A DNA stretch of 64,000 nt from Flavobacterium profundi (GCF_006491645.1 NZ_VDCZ01000003.1:124001-188000); one strand, 5' to 3'. Counted from the first letter of the stretch, positions 34,751-44,180 are shown. Notes: generated from the sequence alone by a model not told the origin. Numbers and translations are program-made.

Positions 34751-36451
34751 TTAGTTTTTCAAGAAAACGAAATTTTCGATTACCAAAACATCTAACGCGG
34801 TTTCTTTAAACAAATCAAATGCTTCTTTTGGGGTTTCTACAATAGGCATCCCTTTTTTATTGAAACTCGTATTTAAAACAACAGCAATTCCACTTAATTC
34901 ATAAAATGCTTGTATTAAATTATAAAATTTAGGATTCCAAGAAGCTTCAACTGTTTGCACTCTTGCCGAACCGTCTTTATGAGTAACATTTTTTAAGTTT
35001 TTCAAATGTTCCTTTTTCGTTCTGTCTACTAAAATCATATACGGACTCTTTCTTCCAACTTCAAAATAATCTTGTACTTTTTCTTGTAAAACTGCTGGTG
35101 CAAAAGGACGAAAATCTTCTCTAAATTTAATAGTAGCATTGATATGGTTTTTCATGTTTTCTCTTCCTGGATGTGCCAAAATACTTCTTCTTCCTAATGC
35201 TCGAGGTCCAAACTCAGAACCCGATTGAAACCAGCCAATAGTTTTTCCGTGAAGCAATGCTTCTGCACTATACTGTAACAGTTCGGGCTCTTCAAAGAAG
35301 GCTATCATTTTCAATTCTGGTTTATATTCCTCATACGCATGTAGAATAGTTTCCTTTGAATAGTGCTTACCAAAACATGTACTAGAATTAGGTTGTTTTT
35401 TAGGTTGTTTTAAATAGGATAACCAGCCATAAAAAGCACAACCGAGCGCCAAACCATTATCGCTTGCAGCGGGTTCAAAATAAATAGATTGGGCAACATT
35501 ACTATCTTCTAATTTTGCATTAGCAACAGCGTTTAAAGCCACGCCACCACTATAACATAAATTTTCATGTGGAAATTGCTTTGTTCGTAATTTTATACAT
35601 TGCAAAACAGCTTTTTCTACTTGCTCTTGTGCCCATTTTGCTACATTGGCATAATACTCAAAATGCTCTTTAAAAAAAGTGTAGCCATTTGAAGGTGTGT
35701 CTAAAAAGGGTTTCCAATCTTCTTTTATAAATAAGCGGTCATTTATGAATTCAAAAACTTCATAATCATATACACCACTTTTACCGTAAGGTGCCAATCC
35801 CATCAATTTACCTACATCATCCATGTTTCCAAAAACATAATTACTAATTGTCGCGTAAAAACCTCCAATGGAATGTTTGGTTGTAGGTAAAGTTATTTCA
35901 GATGAAGAAAGATCTGACATCTCACTAAAATCTTTAAACAAAGGAATCATATTTTGACCGTCGAAATGATAAAAACTATCTTTTTCACATTGCATTTGTA
36001 CGACATTAAAAACATCTGACGCTATACTTTCTTTTTGATTTTGATCTAATAGCAAATACTGCTCTAATGGACTTCCACAACCATCAATTACCATTACATT
36101 ACAACTTGTAAAAGGAGAAGTTCCCACCGCACTGTATGCATGCGCTAAGTGATGTGAAATACTAATAAGCTTTGGTACCTCATTTCCCTTAAATAACCTT
36201 TCTCCTCTAAAAAAATCTCTAGGAGGAATTTCAAAATTTTCACATTGCACTATTAAATCCACATCAGATAACTGTATCCCTTCTGTTTCTAAACAATATT
36301 GGATTGCTGCTGTATCATTTCCTCCATCATGTTTGATTCTGGTAATTCTTTCTTTCTCAATGGCCACACATATTTGACCGTCTTTCAATAATACTGCCGA
36401 ACCATTATGTGAAAGTCCCGTACCTAAAATATAAATAGGTTTTTTGTTCAT
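34751..36451 (-). CDS. Carbamoyltransferase of the NodU/TobZ family
   Basis: A 566-residue protein with an N-terminal Kae1-like (ASKHA) domain and a C-terminal YrdC-like domain. N-terminal features are GTGLSHNGSAVLLKDG, EKERITRIKHDG and the metal-type motif HHLAHAYSA. The C-terminal half has GSEFGPRALGRRSIL and FREDFRPFAPAVL, the family hallmark. Members transfer a carbamoyl group to hydroxyls of sugars or natural products. Here no sugar-biosynthesis or antibiotic genes are adjacent, so the acceptor is unknown; a surface glycan is a reasonable guess. It is divergent from the O-methyltransferase gene. Confidence 0.88.
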   Translation of the reverse strand: MNKKPIYILGTGLSHNGSAVLLKDGQICVAIEKERITRIKHDGGNDTAAIQYCLETEGIQLSDVDLIVQCENFEIPPRDFFRGERLFKGNEVPKLISISHHLAHAYSAVGTSPFTSCNVMVIDGCGSPLEQYLLLDQNQKESIASDVFNVVQMQCEKDSFYHFDGQNMIPLFKDFSEMSDLSSSEITLPTTKHSIGGFYATISNYVFGNMDDVGKLMGLAPYGKSGVYDYEVFEFINDRLFIKEDWKPFLDTPSNGYTFFKEHFEYYANVAKWAQEQVEKAVLQCIKLRTKQFPHENLCYSGGVALNAVANAKLEDSNVAQSIYFEPAASDNGLALGCAFYGWLSYLKQPKKQPNSSTCFGKHYSKETILHAYEEYKPELKMIAFFEEPELLQYSAEALLHGKTIGWFQSGSEFGPRALGRRSILAHPGRENMKNHINATIKFREDFRPFAPAVLQEKVQDYFEVGRKSPYMILVDRTKKEHLKNLKNVTHKDGSARVQTVEASWNPKFYNLIQAFYELSGIAVVLNTSFNKKGMPIVETPKEAFDLFKETALDVLVIENFVFLKN

Positions 36452-36496
36452 TGTTATCTTTTGATAATTTACCGAAAACTACAAAAAATAATTTGA

Positions 36497-36504
36497 TAAC
36501 TTTG
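36497..36504 (+). promoter_or_regulatory. Probable -7 element of the O-methyltransferase
   Basis: TAACTTTG matches TAnnTTTG 25 bases before the start codon at 36530. The -33 element is not clear. Confidence 0.4.
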
Positions 36505-36529
36505 ACTAAAATTTAAACTCAGCGTTATC

Positions 36530-37171
36530 ATGCATTTTATTTCAGAAGAACTAGAGAATTATGTTGCCAATCATAGTCAGGACGAACCCGAATTATTAGC
36601 AAAGTTAAACCGAGAAACGTATCAGAAAATTTTACAACCAAGAATGCTAAGCGGACATTTTCAGGGTCGTGTTTTAAGTATGCTAGCTAAAATTATTCAT
36701 CCAAAGCATGTTTTAGAAATTGGAACTTACACAGGTTACGCAACTTTATGTATGGCTGAAGGTTTAGCACAAAATGGAACTATAGACACCATAGATATTA
36801 ATGAAGAGTTGGCTGATTTTCAAAAGAAATATTTTGATGCTTCAGAATGGAAAAATCAAATTTTTCAACATATTGGAAACGCTTTGGAGATTATCCCAAC
36901 CTTAAACAAACAATTTGACTTGGTTTTTATTGATGCCGATAAAGAAAATTACATCCAATATTTTCATTTAATAGTTCCAATGATGCGCAAAGGAGGTATT
37001 ATTTTATCGGATAATGTACTTTGGAGTGGAAAAGTAATTGAAACTTTGGATCCAAAAGATACGAGTACAAAAGTATTACTAGAATACAATGCTTTATTAA
37101 AAAACGATCCAAGAGTAGAAACTGTTTTATTACCCATTCGTGACGGATTAACAGTAAGCCGAGTAATTTAA
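36530..37171 (+). CDS. O-methyltransferase, caffeoyl-CoA/catechol type
   Basis: AdoMet-dependent class I methyltransferase of 213 residues in the Methyltransf_3 family. Motif I is VLEIGTYTGYATL, the acidic residue after strand 2 is in IDTIDIN, and the metal-binding DLVFIDADKENY follows. SDNVLWSG and a C-terminal GLTVS also fit. Bacterial members are Mg-dependent O-methyltransferases with broad substrates, so the target is unknown. It converges on the PAP2 gene with a one-base gap. Confidence 0.9.
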   Translation: MHFISEELENYVANHSQDEPELLAKLNRETYQKILQPRMLSGHFQGRVLSMLAKIIHPKHVLEIGTYTGYATLCMAEGLAQNGTIDTIDINEELADFQKKYFDASEWKNQIFQHIGNALEIIPTLNKQFDLVFIDADKENYIQYFHLIVPMMRKGGIILSDNVLWSGKVIETLDPKDTSTKVLLEYNALLKNDPRVETVLLPIRDGLTVSRVI

Positions 37172-37172
37172 G

Positions 37173-37748
37173 TTAGTCATTAATATAAGAAGGAAAATAT
37201 TTTCTTAAGAAATAGACATACAGCTTATAGAAAGCAATCCCAGTTAGTAAACCATACGTATACCCAACTAGAATATCTAACGGGAAATGTAGCCCAAGAT
37301 AGATTCTACTATAGGCAAACACCAAAGGAAACAAATAGATTACAAAAGCATATTTATAGTATTTTCTCAGGATTAAAAATAAAAAAGTCATGGATGCACA
37401 AGAACTAGAGGCATGTCCTGAGAAGAAACTAAGTGTATCACTATGCTTTACAATTCTTATAATTCCTTTAATCTCCAAATCATTACAAGGTCTCAAACGT
37501 TGAAAATAGTATTTAAAGAGATTGGTAGTTTGATCCGTAAAAGCAATTAAAAGTGCAATAAAAAGAAGTGCAATTCCTAAATTTTTCCAACCAATTTTAC
37601 GCTGAAGAATAAATAGTAACAATAAAAAATAAGGTGTCCAATTGAACTGTTTGGTAATTATTAACCAAAAAGCATCATATTTATCAGAACCTAAACCATT
37701 AAGAAAAACAAATAATTCCTTATCTAAAGATACAATATGTTCCAGCAT
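37173..37748 (-). CDS. PAP2-family membrane phosphatase
   Basis: A 191-residue polytopic membrane protein with the three PAP2 motifs: K-x6-RP (KYYFQRLRP), SGH (FFSGHASSS) and SR-x5-H-x3-D (SRIYLGLHFPLD). Five or six hydrophobic helices surround them. It could dephosphorylate undecaprenyl diphosphate for murein and glycan synthesis, or another lipid phosphate; sequence alone does not decide. Its start overlaps the TatA-like stop by one base, so the two are probably co-expressed. Confidence 0.88.
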   Translation of the reverse strand: MLEHIVSLDKELFVFLNGLGSDKYDAFWLIITKQFNWTPYFLLLLFILQRKIGWKNLGIALLFIALLIAFTDQTTNLFKYYFQRLRPCNDLEIKGIIRIVKHSDTLSFFSGHASSSCASMTFLFLILRKYYKYAFVIYLFPLVFAYSRIYLGLHFPLDILVGYTYGLLTGIAFYKLYVYFLRKYFPSYIND

Positions 37749-38107
37749 TAAAATTGTCTTTTTATAGGTCCTGAAAGATTTTCGATATCTTCTTTTACCT
37801 CTTGAATGGGCTTATTGATATCATCTACGATTTCAGATGACATATCTTTTAAAGGATTAATAGCACTAGATATATCTTCTTTAGCTCTTCTTATTTCTTC
37901 AGAAATACCACCAGTAAACGAATTCACATCAACACCCGTATGTTTTGCGCTATTATGAATTTCATTCTTAATTTCGTTAGTTGCATTTTTTAATTGTGCC
38001 ATTGTTTTTCCTAAGAAGCGTGCCATTTGAGGAATCTCTTTTGACCCAAAAAGCATTAAAACGGCTACAAGCACAAATAAAAGCTCTGAAAATCCGATAC
38101 CAAACAT
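37748..38107 (-). CDS. Twin-arginine translocase subunit, TatA/TatE family
   Basis: A 119-residue protein with one N-terminal membrane helix (FGIGFSELLFVLVAVLMLFG), the conserved FGSKEIP hinge and an amphipathic helix (ARFLGKTMAQLKNATNEIK), followed by a polar tail. This is the TatA/B/E topology. The tail, longer than in many TatA proteins, leaves a TatB-like role possible. No tatC is in the window. A minus-strand TAACTTTG at 38136-38129 is a likely -7 element. Confidence 0.88.
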   Translation of the reverse strand: MFGIGFSELLFVLVAVLMLFGSKEIPQMARFLGKTMAQLKNATNEIKNEIHNSAKHTGVDVNSFTGGISEEIRRAKEDISSAINPLKDMSSEIVDDINKPIQEVKEDIENLSGPIKRQF

Positions 38108-38149
38108 GTGTTATAAAATTATTTGAGACAAAGTTACAAAGAAAAAAAT

Positions 38150-38184
38150 AACCTATGCCAAACTTTTATTTTTTGACATAGGTT
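38150..38184 (-). terminator. Terminator of the M1 peptidase operon
   Basis: A stem of AACCTATG plus CAAA with TTTG plus CATAGGTT (one mismatch), loop about 9 nt, then a T-rich tract on the minus strand, about 25 bp after the peptidase stop. Confidence 0.75.
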
Positions 38185-38207
38185 TAACTATTTTTTACAG
38201 TCGTATT

Positions 38208-40475
38208 TTATTTATCTAATTCATCAAATTTTGAAGTAGCTGCTTCCGCTGGCCAAACATTATTTGTGGTATCAATATCTGCTGTTTCTAATTTTGGATC
38301 CAATTGTATTTTTACAATTTTCTTATCTGTTGCAAAAACACGTTTTGCAGTATCATTGTTTTTTCTCCAAATTTGAACTGGGAATTTTTGCATTTCAGTA
38401 GTTCCATCTTCAAAATGTAATTCTACAATAATTGGCATCATTAATCCTCCTGGTTTACTAAATTCTACTTCGTAAAAATATTTAGGAGTTGCTAGTTTTT
38501 GTTTCTCTTCTGCTGAATAATTTTTAGACACATATTCATCAAGAATTTGCACATCTTTTACTTCAAAAGATTTTTTCGTACTTGGATTAAATTCTTTGTG
38601 ATTTTCGTCAATTAAATAAATAAAAGGTCCTGTATCTCTTAAAAATCTACCTCTTCTTGCTACAAAATCTTTCATTTCTTGAGTAGGTTCTAATGAAACA
38701 TAATATTGTTTTACGTCATTAATTCCTAAATCTACATAATCTGTAGAATAAAACCAACCTCTCCAAAACCAATCTAAATCTACTGCAGAAGCATCTTCCA
38801 TTGTTCTGAATAAATCTTCTGGAGTTGGATGTTTGAACATCCATCTTTGTGCATAGGTTTTAAATGCATGATCAAACAATTCTCTTCCCATAATGGTTTC
38901 ACGAAGAATATTTAAACCTGTTGCTGGTTTACCATATGCATTGGAACCAAATTGGAAAATATTTTCAGAATTTGACATAATTGGCGCAATAAATTGTTGG
39001 TTTCCTTTCATATAAGGCACAATTTTAGCTGCTGGTCCTCTATCTGTTGGAAAATTAGGATCAAATTCTAATTCTGTTAAATATTCTAAGAACGTATTCA
39101 ATCCTTCATCCATCCAAGTCCATTGTCTTTCATCAGAATTAACAATCATTGGAAAGAAATTATGTCCTACTTCATGAATAATAACACCTAACATTCCATA
39201 TTTCACTCTGTCAGAATATTTTCCATCTTTATCCGGACGTCCAAAGTTCCAACAAATCATAGGATATTCCATTCCTTGGTCTTGAGCAGAAACCGAAACA
39301 GCTTTTGGATAAGGATAATCAAAAGTATGTTTTGAATACGTTTTTAAAGTTTGTGCTACAGCTCTTGTAGAATATTCTCCCCATAAAGGATTTGCTTCTT
39401 TTGGATAGATTGAAATTGCCATTGGTTTTTTCGTATCCAATTGTACAGACATTGCGTCTAGCATAAACTTCCTTGAAGTTGAAAAACCAAAGTCACGCAC
39501 ATTTTCTGCTTTAAACTTCCATGTTTTTTTAGCTTCAGAAAACCCTTTTTCAGCTCTTTCAGCTTCTTCTTGCGTTACAATAACAACAGGCTTATCAAAA
39601 GTATTTTCCGCTTGCGCCCATCTTTTCATTTGTTCCGCAGTATACACCTCTTTTCTGTTGGTATTCACTCCAGTTCCTTCCATAATATGATCTGCTGGAA
39701 CTGTAATACTTACATCAAAGTTTCCAAAAGTAAGTGCAAATTCACCTCTTCCCCAAAATTGCATATTTTGCCAACCTTCCACATCGCTATAAACTGCCAT
39801 TCTTGGATAAAATTGAGCAATTACATATAAACGATTCCCGTCTTCAAACTGTTCGTATCCTGAACGACCACCATCTACCTGATAATTATTGATATTGTAC
39901 CACCATTTAATTGAAAAAGTAACTTTTTGTTTCGATTGTAAAGGCTTATCTAAATTAATACGCATCATGGTTTGGTTGATGGTATAACTGATATCTTTAC
40001 CCGATTTATCTTTTACATATTCAATATGAAAACCACCTTGAAAAGGTTCTTCCATAAATCTTTTTGCAAATTTATCTGGAGCCAAAGCTGGATCCATACG
40101 TTGACTTTCTACTAAAGGCGTTTTGGAATCTGCGGCTCTAACATTTTGATCCAATTGAACCCATAGGTATTCTAGTGGTTCTGGAGCATTATTGTAATAG
40201 GTAATTGTTTCTGAACCGTATAACTTTTTATTTTTGTCATCTAGCTCAATATTCATTTTATAATCTGCTTGCTGTTGATAATAAGCAGGTCCTGGTGCTC
40301 CAGATGCTGTTCGAAACATATTTGGAGTAGCCATCAAGTCATACATTTGACGAAATTTATTTTCGTTATAATGACCTGGTTCTCTTTTTTTGTCCTCAGT
40401 TTTGTTATCTTGAGCTGTAGTACTTAAAACAGCTAAAAAAAGAAAAACAGAAGAAAATAAAATTCTTTTTTTCAT
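38208..40475 (-). CDS. M1-family metallopeptidase, exported
   Basis: A 755-residue zinc peptidase with a signal peptide (ends STTAQ near residue 22). The catalytic HEVGH is His434 to His438, and the third zinc ligand Glu457 follows after the canonical 18 residues (WMDEGLNTF). An N-terminal beta-domain contains YYNNAPEPLEYLWVQLDQN, as in M1 aminopeptidases. The GAMEN exopeptidase motif is replaced by QGMEYPM, as often seen in Bacteroidetes members. It is the last gene of a four-gene envelope operon and should act in the periplasm. Confidence 0.92.
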   Translation of the reverse strand: MKKRILFSSVFLFLAVLSTTAQDNKTEDKKREPGHYNENKFRQMYDLMATPNMFRTASGAPGPAYYQQQADYKMNIELDDKNKKLYGSETITYYNNAPEPLEYLWVQLDQNVRAADSKTPLVESQRMDPALAPDKFAKRFMEEPFQGGFHIEYVKDKSGKDISYTINQTMMRINLDKPLQSKQKVTFSIKWWYNINNYQVDGGRSGYEQFEDGNRLYVIAQFYPRMAVYSDVEGWQNMQFWGRGEFALTFGNFDVSITVPADHIMEGTGVNTNRKEVYTAEQMKRWAQAENTFDKPVVIVTQEEAERAEKGFSEAKKTWKFKAENVRDFGFSTSRKFMLDAMSVQLDTKKPMAISIYPKEANPLWGEYSTRAVAQTLKTYSKHTFDYPYPKAVSVSAQDQGMEYPMICWNFGRPDKDGKYSDRVKYGMLGVIIHEVGHNFFPMIVNSDERQWTWMDEGLNTFLEYLTELEFDPNFPTDRGPAAKIVPYMKGNQQFIAPIMSNSENIFQFGSNAYGKPATGLNILRETIMGRELFDHAFKTYAQRWMFKHPTPEDLFRTMEDASAVDLDWFWRGWFYSTDYVDLGINDVKQYYVSLEPTQEMKDFVARRGRFLRDTGPFIYLIDENHKEFNPSTKKSFEVKDVQILDEYVSKNYSAEEKQKLATPKYFYEVEFSKPGGLMMPIIVELHFEDGTTEMQKFPVQIWRKNNDTAKRVFATDKKIVKIQLDPKLETADIDTTNNVWPAEAATSKFDELDK

Positions 40476-40491
40476 GGTAGGCTAATTAATT

Positions 40492-40995
40492 TTAAAATTC
40501 TTGAAAGGCAGTAGTTTCTGAATTAGTTAATAAAAAACTACTCTTTTCATCATTAATATTTGTATGTACTAAATTTTGTTGTTCTCTGAACATTTCAGTA
40601 AGAACTGAATTTTCGATTCCGAAAGTAGTAATTTTTTCAGAAAAACTAACTTTTAAGTAACAAATTAACACATCATTATCAATTTCAGTTCCCAAAAATT
40701 GTAAATCGTAAGTTTTTTGATTAATACTTACTCTAATTTTTTCTTTAAGATAACTTTCAACGAGTTTAGTAGCCCCTTCAATTTGCCTGTTAGAACCCAA
40801 ATAAATTTTCTTATTGTATTTTTTTTCAAGTACCTTGTTAAAATCATCAATAAAGATTCTTGAGGTAATCTCCACTCTTTTTTTAGAAGGCACATAATCG
40901 ATTTGGGTAACAGATACATAAAACTTATGCACTCCAAAAGAAGACAATAAAACAAGAAAGAGAAAACTTAAAACGAGTATCTTATTATTTTTCAT
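40492..40995 (-). CDS. DUF6702 family exported protein
   Basis: A protein of about 167 residues matching a family usually found beside this type of M1 peptidase in Flavobacteria. I choose the ATG at 40995, which begins MKNNKILVLSF and gives a proper signal peptide; a start at 41031 would put twelve polar residues in front and overlap the upstream gene more. FYVSVTQIDYVPSKKRVEI and the following IFIDDFN are the recognisable segments. Function unknown. It overlaps the upstream gene by 11 bp and precedes the peptidase by 16 bp. Confidence 0.75.
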   Translation of the reverse strand: MKNNKILVLSFLFLVLLSSFGVHKFYVSVTQIDYVPSKKRVEITSRIFIDDFNKVLEKKYNKKIYLGSNRQIEGATKLVESYLKEKIRVSINQKTYDLQFLGTEIDNDVLICYLKVSFSEKITTFGIENSVLTEMFREQQNLVHTNINDEKSSFLLTNSETTAFQEF

Positions 40996-41836
40996 GTTGC
41001 AAAAGTATTGATTCTTCATTAGTTTCTTCATAAAATGAATTTGCTTTTTTTACTAAATGTTCGATTAGTTGTAACTCATTTTCTGGTTTCAAAAATTCTG
41101 CCAATTCTTGACTCGAAATTTCTGCATAAGCTAAAAAACGAGTAATATCATCTTTCTTTATCTTTAAATTAGATACAAAAAATTGATATGAAAAACGTTC
41201 TTTCATATGATCAGCAAAGGATTTAGCTTGAATATCATGCAATCTTCTTTCTGCCATTACGCGAGTTGCATTTTTTTTAGGATCATTTTTTATTCCAATC
41301 CATTTTCCAATTTGTTTCCCAATGGCTTTTAGATTGATTCCAGATCCATTAGGAGCAAAATGATCTGGTGAAGTCGTTATCTTTGTTCCTTTTGAAAAGC
41401 GTGCGTCTTCATAATAAACAACCTTACTTACATCTACTGGAGACAACTCATAGGTTTTTATTCTTCGGATATCTTCTTTTAAATTTCCAGTTAAACTAGC
41501 TGGTGTGATTATCACTTCATTTAACTCATTAATGTTTACATTCAATTGAATTTCTAATTCCTCAGCCAAAATATCACTCTCAGTTACTATATACTTTTTA
41601 GAAACAAAAGCAAGCCCTTGAAAAAACAAGGTATCAGAAACCCTAGCTTTTATTGAAAATTTTCCTTTAAAATCCGAAACCGCACCCACATTAGAAGAAA
41701 TGTTAAAAACAGTTATATTTTCAACATCTAATGAATCCGATATTATTTTGCCGTTTACAACCTCTCTTTCTTTACTTTGAGAAAATATAAATTGTGTCAC
41801 TATAATAAATGCTAGTAGTAGATTATTTCTTTTCAT
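40985..41836 (-). CDS. Carboxypeptidase-regulatory-like domain protein (second of pair)
   Basis: A 283-residue exported protein with a signal peptide ending IFSQ. Residues 25-110 form a CarboxypepD_reg-like beta-sandwich (VNGKIISDS, NISSNVGAVSDFKGKFSI, DTLFFQGLAF, LNEVIITP), the same module found at the N-terminus of TonB-dependent receptors. The rest is helical and unrecognised. It is a paralogue of the gene upstream, which it overlaps by 14 bp. It may be a surface or periplasmic partner of the M1 peptidase. Confidence 0.75.
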   Translation of the reverse strand: MKRNNLLLAFIIVTQFIFSQSKEREVVNGKIISDSLDVENITVFNISSNVGAVSDFKGKFSIKARVSDTLFFQGLAFVSKKYIVTESDILAEELEIQLNVNINELNEVIITPASLTGNLKEDIRRIKTYELSPVDVSKVVYYEDARFSKGTKITTSPDHFAPNGSGINLKAIGKQIGKWIGIKNDPKKNATRVMAERRLHDIQAKSFADHMKERFSYQFFVSNLKIKKDDITRFLAYAEISSQELAEFLKPENELQLIEHLVKKANSFYEETNEESILLQHEK

Positions 41837-42590
41837 TATTTTCTTCTAATGCTTTTAATTTCAGATATTCATCTGCTAACTGACTTAAAATAAAAGTTGC
41901 CATAGTTTTATTGTCTCTTTTCATTTCTGCAGCAAAGGAAGCGTCTTCCACCACATAAAAAAGAAAACCTTCTACATAGTCTTCAGGAATATGTAAGGTA
42001 TTTATCATATATTCTTTGGTAAAAATACTCGTGGTTTTTTCTTGTAGCATTTCTTTACCTTCAACAACTAGTTCTTTCTTAAGCATAGCAGTTCTTCCAC
42101 TAATAGCATTAACCAAACCATCTACACTCATTCCTCCTACAGGAATCAATAAAGGACTATACCATTTAAAATCCCCTGCCGTTACTAACTTGCGTTCCGC
42201 AGGAGTATAGGTTCTTTGTCCTTTTGGGACAATTCCTAATGATTCCGCATTTATATTTTTATATTTTGTAAGTGTGATGCCTGCTAATTGGTTTTCATAA
42301 ATTTCCATAGGAATAAAAACCAACTCTTTATTAAAATCCTGAGAAGTAACTACTCTTTGATATCCTTTCAAATGTACTGCACTAAACATAAGAGTATCAT
42401 TCTCAGATGCGAGGATTTTAAAATAACCTCCTCTTTCAGATAAAACACCAATCTTTTTTGATACATTTATAATATGAATATCCTCTAGATAATTCGATTC
42501 AGACACAATTTTACCTTTAAAAATAGTATCATTTTGAGACCAAATTAAAATAGGAAATAAGAAAAGTAAGAAAAGTAGTTTTTTAATCAT
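41823..42590 (-). CDS. Carboxypeptidase-regulatory-like domain protein (first of pair)
   Basis: A 255-residue exported protein with a signal peptide ending IWSQ. It has the same N-terminal beta-sandwich as its neighbour (KGKIVSES, NVSKKIGVLSERGGYF, DTLMFSAVHLKGYQ, LAGITLTKY) and a distinct helical remainder ending in Glu/Asn/Lys. It is the first gene of the four-gene operon. The two genes probably arose by duplication followed by divergence. Function unknown. Confidence 0.75.
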   Translation of the reverse strand: MIKKLLFLLFLFPILIWSQNDTIFKGKIVSESNYLEDIHIINVSKKIGVLSERGGYFKILASENDTLMFSAVHLKGYQRVVTSQDFNKELVFIPMEIYENQLAGITLTKYKNINAESLGIVPKGQRTYTPAERKLVTAGDFKWYSPLLIPVGGMSVDGLVNAISGRTAMLKKELVVEGKEMLQEKTTSIFTKEYMINTLHIPEDYVEGFLFYVVEDASFAAEMKRDNKTMATFILSQLADEYLKLKALEENNEKK

Positions 42591-42683
42591 TTTTGAACTT
42601 TAAAAAGTATGATGTAAAAATAATGGATAGGGCTGCCAATTAAATACTAACAAGATTATAAACTTTTGTTAATTGAAAAATAG

Positions 42684-42691
42684 TAATTTTG
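42684..42691 (+). promoter_or_regulatory. Probable -7 element of pepE
   Basis: TAATTTTG fits TAnnTTTG and lies 14 bases before the pepE start codon. Confidence 0.4.
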
Positions 42692-42705
42692 AAAAAAAAT
42701 GAATC

Positions 42706-43413
42706 ATGAAAAATATTATTATAGCAAGTACTTCAACACTACACAACGGAAGTTACCTAGACTATTTATTACCTGAATTAAAACAGCATTTTAGTAAAGC
42801 AACGACTGTTTTATTTATTCCATATGCAAGACCAAGTGGCATTTCTCATGATTCTTATACTGAAAAAGTGAAAGAAGCTTTCGCTAAAATAAATAAAAGC
42901 ATTATAGGAATTCATGAATTTCAAAATCCTATTGAAGCCATTGAGAATGCACAAGGAATTTTCACAGGAGGTGGTAACACTTTCGTTCTTGTGAATGAAT
43001 TATACAGAAACAATGTTTTAGACGTATTAGAAAAGGTAATTAAATCTGGCACTCCTTACCTTGGAACAAGTGCGGGGAGCAATATTTGCGGCCTCACTAT
43101 GAATACAACCAATGATATGCCAATAGTTTATCCTCCTAGTTTTCGAACTTTAGGATTAGTTCCTTTTAATATTAACCCTCATTATTTAGACCCAGATACC
43201 AATTCTACTCATATGGGAGAAACGAGAGAAACGAGAATCAATGAATTTCATTTTTTTAATCCACAACCTGTAATTGGACTTCGAGAAGGTAGTTGGCTAA
43301 AAGTAGCAGGCGATTCTATTCAATTAAAAGGGAGTTTAACAGCTCGAGTATTTCGTAAAAATCAAATTCCTGAAGAAGTACTTCCTGAAACGGAACTAAA
43401 AGATTTAAAATAA
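42706..43413 (+). CDS. pepE: Dipeptidase E (alpha-aspartyl dipeptidase)
   Basis: Cytosolic serine peptidase of family S51, 235 residues, cleaving Asp-X dipeptides. The nucleophile is Ser122 in GTSAGSN, preceded by IFTGGGNTF at 85-93, and the conserved NPHYLDPD follows. Length and motifs agree with Salmonella PepE (229 residues). It is monocistronic with its own promoter and a strong terminator at the end. Confidence 0.93.
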   Translation: MKNIIIASTSTLHNGSYLDYLLPELKQHFSKATTVLFIPYARPSGISHDSYTEKVKEAFAKINKSIIGIHEFQNPIEAIENAQGIFTGGGNTFVLVNELYRNNVLDVLEKVIKSGTPYLGTSAGSNICGLTMNTTNDMPIVYPPSFRTLGLVPFNINPHYLDPDTNSTHMGETRETRINEFHFFNPQPVIGLREGSWLKVAGDSIQLKGSLTARVFRKNQIPEEVLPETELKDLK

Positions 43414-43442
43414 AAAACCTCAAACAATGTTTGAGGTTTTTT
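43412..43442. terminator. Bidirectional terminator between pepE and the tRNA genes
   Basis: A perfect 14-bp stem (AAAAAACCTCAAAC and GTTTGAGGTTTTTT) with a 3-nt loop. It overlaps the pepE stop and ends both pepE and the opposing tRNA transcript. Confidence 0.85.
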
Positions 43443-43444
43443 AG

Positions 43445-43517
<73 letters not shown>

Positions 43518-43550
43518 AATGATTCTTTTACAACTTTCATTAAAGTTTAG

Positions 43551-43623
<73 letters not shown>

Positions 43624-43665
43624 ATAAAATTCAATCAATTCACAACTGATTTCCTTTTGTGGGTG

Positions 43666-43698
43666 CAAATATACTCTAATTTTTTTCTTAGTTGCAAA
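43666..43698 (-). promoter_or_regulatory. Promoter of the tRNA-Gly pair
   Basis: On the minus strand TTTG (43698-43695), a 21-bp spacer and TATATTTG (43673-43666). This is one of the best matches in the window to the Bacteroidetes promoter consensus. Confidence 0.8.
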
Positions 43699-44180
43699 TT
43701 TTTTTTAGAAAATTTCATACTTTATTTTCAGCAATAACAAACCCTCAGACACCTACCTATATAAAACCTTAATAATGAATATTTTATATTATAATTACTT
43801 TTTTAATAATTTCAATTCTAATGTTTTTATTACTAAAATTTAAATTTTGGCACACTTATAGCTATGTCATTAAGGAGGTTTTTAGGATACTTTCATCCAA
43901 GATTTAAAATAAATTTGTAAAACTGTAAAAAAGGAGTTTCTTTTTTATAATTATTCTAATTACACGATGAAATGTTTAAAATTATTGATAAAAACCAATA
44001 TGTGTAGCAATACAGTCATAAAAAAAAACTGTATATTAGTTAAATAAAGTAGGAGTAAAAAATCACTATTTATAATGACACTTTAAATAAAATGTGTGTG
44101 TATTTTTGCACTGTATCATTTCAGATTATAGAATTAATATTTATTCCAATAAAATTGCAATTAAAATAGTTAGCGCTTTT
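43699..44180. other. Long A/T-rich intergenic region before the L,D-transpeptidase
   Basis: About 480 bp with no convincing gene. It contains a TAAATTTG at 43910-43917, a small hairpin (ATACAGT/ACTGTAT, 44010-44034), and a TATTTTTG at 44101-44108 that may be the -7 element of the downstream gene. I see no repeat or RNA family. Confidence 0.45.

Noticed and set aside
34751-37171. A natural-product cluster made of the carbamoyltransferase and the O-methyltransferase
   Set aside because: The two genes are divergent, and the surroundings are housekeeping genes with no core biosynthetic enzyme.
40728-40955. A minus-strand reading frame inside the DUF6702 gene in another frame
   Set aside because: It is wholly contained in a better supported gene, lacks its own signal or family, and has a composition unlike real proteins.
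43910-44034. A small RNA gene in the spacer before the L,D-transpeptidase
   Set aside because: A -7-like match and a 7-bp hairpin exist, but there is no T run and no recognisable family, so chance in A/T-rich DNA is as likely.
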